Position numbers and translations under genes: made by a program | NCBI GenBank assembly: GCA_032173965.1 | Contig: CM063283.1 | Location: forward strand, 35,627,743 to 35,691,742 | Source of the DNA: Sitta carolinensis | Lineage: Eukaryota > Chordata > Aves > Passeriformes > Sittidae | Length of the DNA stretch: 64,000 nt | Reading direction: 5' to 3' | The notes under the pieces: generated by a model | Database searches by the model: none | Seen by the model: the letters and a program-made list of their open reading frames with translations, nothing else | Told to the model about the DNA's origin: nothing | Part shown: one piece after another, positions 59,301-64,000 of the stretch | How the letters are laid out: the number at the start of each line of letters is the position of its first letter | Numbering within the stretch: position 1 is the stretch's first letter

Positions 59301-60690
59301 GGGGATTCTTGCCACAGAAGCCCCAAGAATTGTCTTTGAGCCTCAAAGTAGAAGACCAGCTGAAGTTTTATAAATTCTACTTTGGTATACTCTGGCTGCA
59401 AAACTGTTCAAGAAGCACAGTTTAAGGGGTAGTATAGCTACAGTTCACGATGGCCTCAAGATGCAGGTGTTTACACTCCCTCCTGGATTTTTCAGACCAT
59501 CAAAATCAGTTCTGAAATATGATTAAATCAAAGCCCATTTTATTTAATAAGTAATATCTTCCTCCTGATTTAGGTCAATTAAGTGGTCATGTCTAGATTT
59601 TTAAAGAAATCCCTCTGGAATTTGGCCAAGGAAAGCCAAAATCTGGTATTAGCCATGCTAGAAGGTATAACTTTGCATCTAAGCAATGTACAGTTCAGCT
59701 GAATCTAAAAATGCAGAGTTTTGCACTCCTTGACTGAACAACCATACATAGCATTTTCAAATAAACTATATTCTTCTTGGATATGGCTATCAGAGAAATA
59801 GAATCCTAACTACTGCTTCAAATGTGACCTACCCTGAAGGGAGAGTAGCAGAAAATATGAAATTTGTAGCTTTCAACATAACAACTCTGATTGCAACAGA
59901 AGCGGCTCTGGAAAGACTGCTGTCCTTCACATACCATATGGGAATACAGAGGTGAAAACAGTCAAGAGTGAATGACCAACATTAAATTTCTGTGGAAACA
60001 AATAAATAAATAGAGTCCTCTGTAAGGGTAGCAATGAACATAAATAAGGAATAGTGTTGTCTCACTGTAGACAGTCTTACCACATAGGTCATTTCAAGAA
60101 TGACTCTTGAAATTATTGAGGGGTTTTGTGTTTATTTTGGGAAAGCATCCAACTTTTGTCTTCTATTTGATCTTTCTAGCCATTTGAGTAAGCCAGTCAA
60201 CATCAGAGTCTATATCAAGCCTAGGAGAAAGTAGCTGAGAGGAGATATTATCTTTCTCCACTGACTTATCTCAGAGAAAAAAGCCCATGAATAATTTCAC
60301 AACTTTCTGTCATACCGGACTGCAAATACATACATAGTGGAAAACATCTCATTGCTGCTGTCTATTTTCAAAAATTTTTTTCAAGTTCTTTATTGAAGAA
60401 TAATCAAAATATGATTGTCCTTAATCCCATCTCTTCCTCCAATTCACTGAAGGGATCCTTTTCTGGATACCTGTGTTCAGTGATATAAGCCTAGTCAATA
60501 AATTCAACTCTGTGTATTCAGTTTGCAGTATAGAAAGGCTAATACAGCTGGGACATCAGATTTAATAACCTCTGCTCTGTATCTGTGGTGGTCTCAGAAA
60601 AGTACAAAGGGAGATAAATATATCTCTTCTCATCAGTACCGGCTATATTTGGAAGATCTCATGTGATGTAAATTTCCATTGTTTAATCGT

Positions 60691-60732
60691 TCCAAAAAAA
60701 CACACAACAAAAACAACCAAAAAAAAAACCCC
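60691..60732. repeat. A-rich low-complexity tract
   Basis: A runs broken by single C, including a run of ten A near its end. Confidence 0.8.
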
Positions 60733-62525
60733 TTACAAGTTCTCAACCCCTAAAACAATGATGGAAAATCATGGTGTCCCCCAGTCTCTGTGTGTCAATG
60801 TGTCCTTCCCTGTGGGGAAATTAGAGGTACCTTTGTGCAGCACTTGCAAGATTATCGTGGAACTAAATGAGGGCTCTCTTTCTCATTTGAGTTGCTCTTG
60901 AACCTCAATGAACCTGATGTAATCAGCAGGTCTATGCATAGGGCAGCAGAGGCTGTCAAATGAACTAGCAAGTATGTGCTGTTGAAACAGAAAATGGGTA
61001 GCAGAAAATGTCAAAGGGAAATGGACCATAAGAATGGTGTCTGGAATGCAACTGGCTGGTCTTGCTTGCTCCATTTCTCAGATTGTACAGAAGAAAGGAA
61101 AGGCGGGAGCTTTTTTTCATAAAGCTTACTCACAAAAAGGGGCACCTCCTTGTAGTGGAGACTCTCTAAAATCTCCTTGTCTTTATTCTGGAGTGGGCAG
61201 GAAGCATGGCTGGTGTATTGTGTCCTTTTTCTTTTCAATACTGCAGTTTCATTCACCCTCCCTACCCCTGGAAAGGCCTAGATAAAGTGTGATTGATTAC
61301 CTGCCTGGATCTACAGCAATTTATCTCATTCAAAATGCTAATTTGGACCTATTCATGCCCAAGTGAGAGAGTATAATTTTAAAGGCTTATTTAAAATCTT
61401 CTATCAGTTCCTAAGTTCTTTATTAGCATTGAGGGACTATATTAAATCAACTCGAGGTTTTCCCCTGAGCATCAGAGTGTCACGCTGTGTCAGGTCCCTA
61501 AGATACATCATGGGTGCTGTGACAAGGATGGCTATCTCAAACACGGGTTCATCCTCGTACGAGGCCCAGGGAGGACACAATGCTGTAGTTCACCACACAC
61601 CTTATCAAGAGTCCATATATTTGGATATCTAAAGAACTCTATGTCACCGTTAGTCCTGAATTTGAATTTTTGTTGAAGTCCAGCTCAAAGAAGGGCAAAG
61701 TGATAAAAAATCCAGTTTCACTGGAGACACAGCCATCACCTTAACAGATATATGGATGGCTTTGATTTATTTAGGAATCACAAGTAAGACTTCTCTTTAT
61801 TACTAAATCATTGGTAATGAAAATAAGCCTAAAAAAGCTGGATCAATTACACATTTTTTCTTGTTTCTCTTTGGTGGTTAAGATTTCAATTCCTGAGTAT
61901 TCAACAGTTCCTTCAAAAGGTGAGTCTAAATGCAGTTCATATTCTGGACTGCATTTATGTTTGGTGATTGGATCAAGCCTCATAAATATTGTGTACAAAC
62001 ACTGAAGACAATGTTAATTTCTAAAGTGGCTGTAGAATTATTTTGGGGTTGTTAAGAAGGAGTTAAAATATTTTAAACATCTGAATTTGAAAAAAAATTA
62101 ATCCCACACTCATGATGCAATTGCCAATCATCATAATAACATCCAGATTTTTGTAGACTGGAATGCTCTTTATATAGGACATCAGTATTGTTAGCCCTGA
62201 TTAAGCTGAGGGACCCAGGGTGGAGCAAAGGAACTGGCCCAGCATCACTCAAGCAGTGGTGGAAGTGACAAGAACAAAGTCCAGATCCCCTTCATCCCAA
62301 CACAGTGAACTTTACTGAGGCCATTAAACATCATTATCCTCATTTTGTGAAGGGCAGAAACTGACCCTAAGCAGAATGGAAAAGCATGGGACCTCTGTCC
62401 TAGCTTAAATCCCAAAACAGGATGTCTCACCTGGGGCATCACCTTCCCAGCTCAGTCTTTGGGCATTCTTCCATTTCTTGTACTGTTTTTTCTCTTGATT
62501 TCTACACAGTCTGTTCAGGCATTCG

Positions 62526-62570
62526 TAAAAAAAAACAAAAAAAAAAACAAAATACCCCAAAAAACCACAA
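62526..62570. repeat. A-rich low-complexity tract
   Basis: A runs separated by single C or short CCCC blocks. Confidence 0.8.
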
Positions 62571-64000
62571 CCCTTGGTTTTCTTTTCTAAATTCCAACCA
62601 GACCATTATGCTGAGCTGAATATTGCTGAATTGAAGCAAGTCCAACTGCAGTGGCCTTGCCATAGGCACACCCTAATTAACAGCAAAAATTTCCATATGT
62701 TCCACCTTTCACACAGACGTGACTGTTCTGTGACCCAAATGCTCTCATTTGTCTTGTATAAGAGTGTTTTCACACTGGGGGCCACTTGGACTTGTGTCAT
62801 TGCCTACATCTGCTTACCTTTCAGGTGGATTTATCCTTTTCTGTCAAGCCTCTGGTCACTTTCAAAAGCATTTAGAAGCTGCTTTCAAAGGCTTGCTTCA
62901 CCAAGTATTTTTAACCCCACTGCCTGTTTCTTTTTGCTTCATCTCACTGTAAAGTTATGATGTTGGATTTGTGACACGACAATTATTTAGATGGTGACAG
63001 AGTGGCATCATGAAGAAGAATTATGGTGACTTCACTGAATAATCAAGTAGACATAGCCCAGTTCTGGGTAGAGAAAGTTCTTTTTTAAGAAAACATGAAT
63101 ATCTTCAAAACAATGGGAGTAAAATGGTTAAAGTCAGCTAGCTAGCTGCATGGACAAATCTTGTTATCTCTCTCCTAGTGAGCAAAGTCTTCCACTGATG
63201 CACAGTAGATTTTTGAGAAACATTCAAATCCTGGAAACTCTCATAGTGTTTGTTGTTTACACTCACACGTTTGGATTTTTTTTTTTTTTTTAACTGGGAC
63301 AGGATTGGTCTTGAAGTCTTTTACATGAGCCTTCCATTGCTGCTATTATAACTATTAGTGTTCTATTGTATGTATGGGGCGAGAGGTGTTCATGGGACTT
63401 TGTTTGAGTAACGAAATAATGAGGGTTTGCCTCCAGATGCTGCCCCGAACCATCTAAACAAAGAAACTGAAGCTTGGGTGAGGCTGGAAATAAACTCTCC
63501 TGTGGTAGTTCTGTTCTTCGAATTTCAGATGCAGGCAGTTAATGATATTTACTATTTGCTCAGTTTTTTTAGCCAGTTTCTCCTTCTTTTGATGACAGCA
63601 CTGCATACCTCTAGTGTGGGAACAGGCTGGAACAGGTGTGGTCCTTTTCCCCTCTCTTTCAGGAAGACATTGTACATTGGGACAGCCTCTGGGATACCCA
63701 TGCTTGTGACGAGATATGGCCTGTACAATATCATAAATAAATAGCCAACAGGAAAGAATAAGACCTGACAGTATTGTTTTTGTAAACATATGCAGTGGAC
63801 AAATCACACCAAAGCAGAAGATTCTTGCAACTGGACTTCTACTGCAGAAATTCATCACTTCTACAGCCCTTATATTCCTGGCCAATAAAAGCCGTTCCTG
63901 CCTTGGAGAAAATTGCTGTGGTATATTTATCTATCTTCCAGGTTCTAGTGATAGCTGTGTCTTAACGGTTTTTGTAGGATGGTATTTTCCAACTCCTCAT

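Larger units (their letters stand above)
52302..64000. other. Intergenic, no gene recognised
   Basis: About 11.7 kb with no exon-like signal and no transposon that I recognise. Short ORFs occur on both strands at the density expected by chance. Simple repeats are listed separately. Conserved enhancers could be present but cannot be judged without alignment. Confidence 0.65.

Noticed and set aside
63454..63885. 143-codon minus-strand ORF near the right edge
   Set aside because: No recognisable domain, no splice or promoter context, composition like the surrounding intergenic DNA; probably chance.
1..64000. CRISPR arrays, bacterial operons, tRNA or rRNA genes
   Set aside because: None seen: no regularly spaced repeats, no cloverleaf with conserved A/B boxes noticed, and the locus is plainly an intron-rich vertebrate gene.

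Overview
The window is vertebrate nuclear DNA, almost certainly from a bird. It is AT-rich and intron-dominated. Two decayed CR1-type LINE fragments support the avian call: a 3' tail in an intron near 23.9 kb, and an RT 3'-domain fragment near 48 kb whose minus strand reads ADTKLGGAV. The species cannot be named from the sequence.

Bases 4206-43527 on the plus strand carry 19 coding exons of TBC1D4 (AS160), the Rab GTPase-activating protein that couples Akt and AMPK signalling to vesicle traffic. Every intron is GT-AG, every exon junction keeps the frame, and the exons give a continuous 1,124-residue C-terminal protein ending in TAA. Compared with the 21-exon human gene, these are exons 2-11 and 13-21. 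Exon 1 (promoter, start codon, most of the first PTB domain) lies to the left of the window. The short muscle exon 12 was not found. Below, 'residue' counts from the first codon at 4206.

Layout: 1-4205 is intron 1. 4206-13524 (exons 2-6) holds the end of PTB1, a 14-3-3/Akt-site linker and PTB2. 14309-28705 (exons 7-14) holds the regulatory linker with the other phosphosites, the GC-rich exon 10, the skippable exon 11 and a basic amphipathic helix. 32276-41685 (exons 15-20) holds the TBC Rab-GAP domain with its Arg and Gln fingers. 43300-43527 (exon 21) holds the C-terminal coiled coil. A 3'UTR of about 2 kb probably ends just after AATAAA at 45533. From there to 64000 no gene is recognisable; this fits the long gap toward KLF12 seen beside TBC1D4 in other vertebrates.

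No new multi-gene system is visible. The observations most worth testing are: two CpG-bearing segments in the exon 9-exon 10 intron that look like unannotated alternative coding sequence (a basic, stop-terminated extension of exon 9, and a frame-preserving 24-nt candidate microexon); full retention of the insulin/AMPK phosphosites in a lineage reported to lack GLUT4; a 33-bp near-identical repeat shared by two introns; and three Pumilio-type motifs in the 3'UTR.
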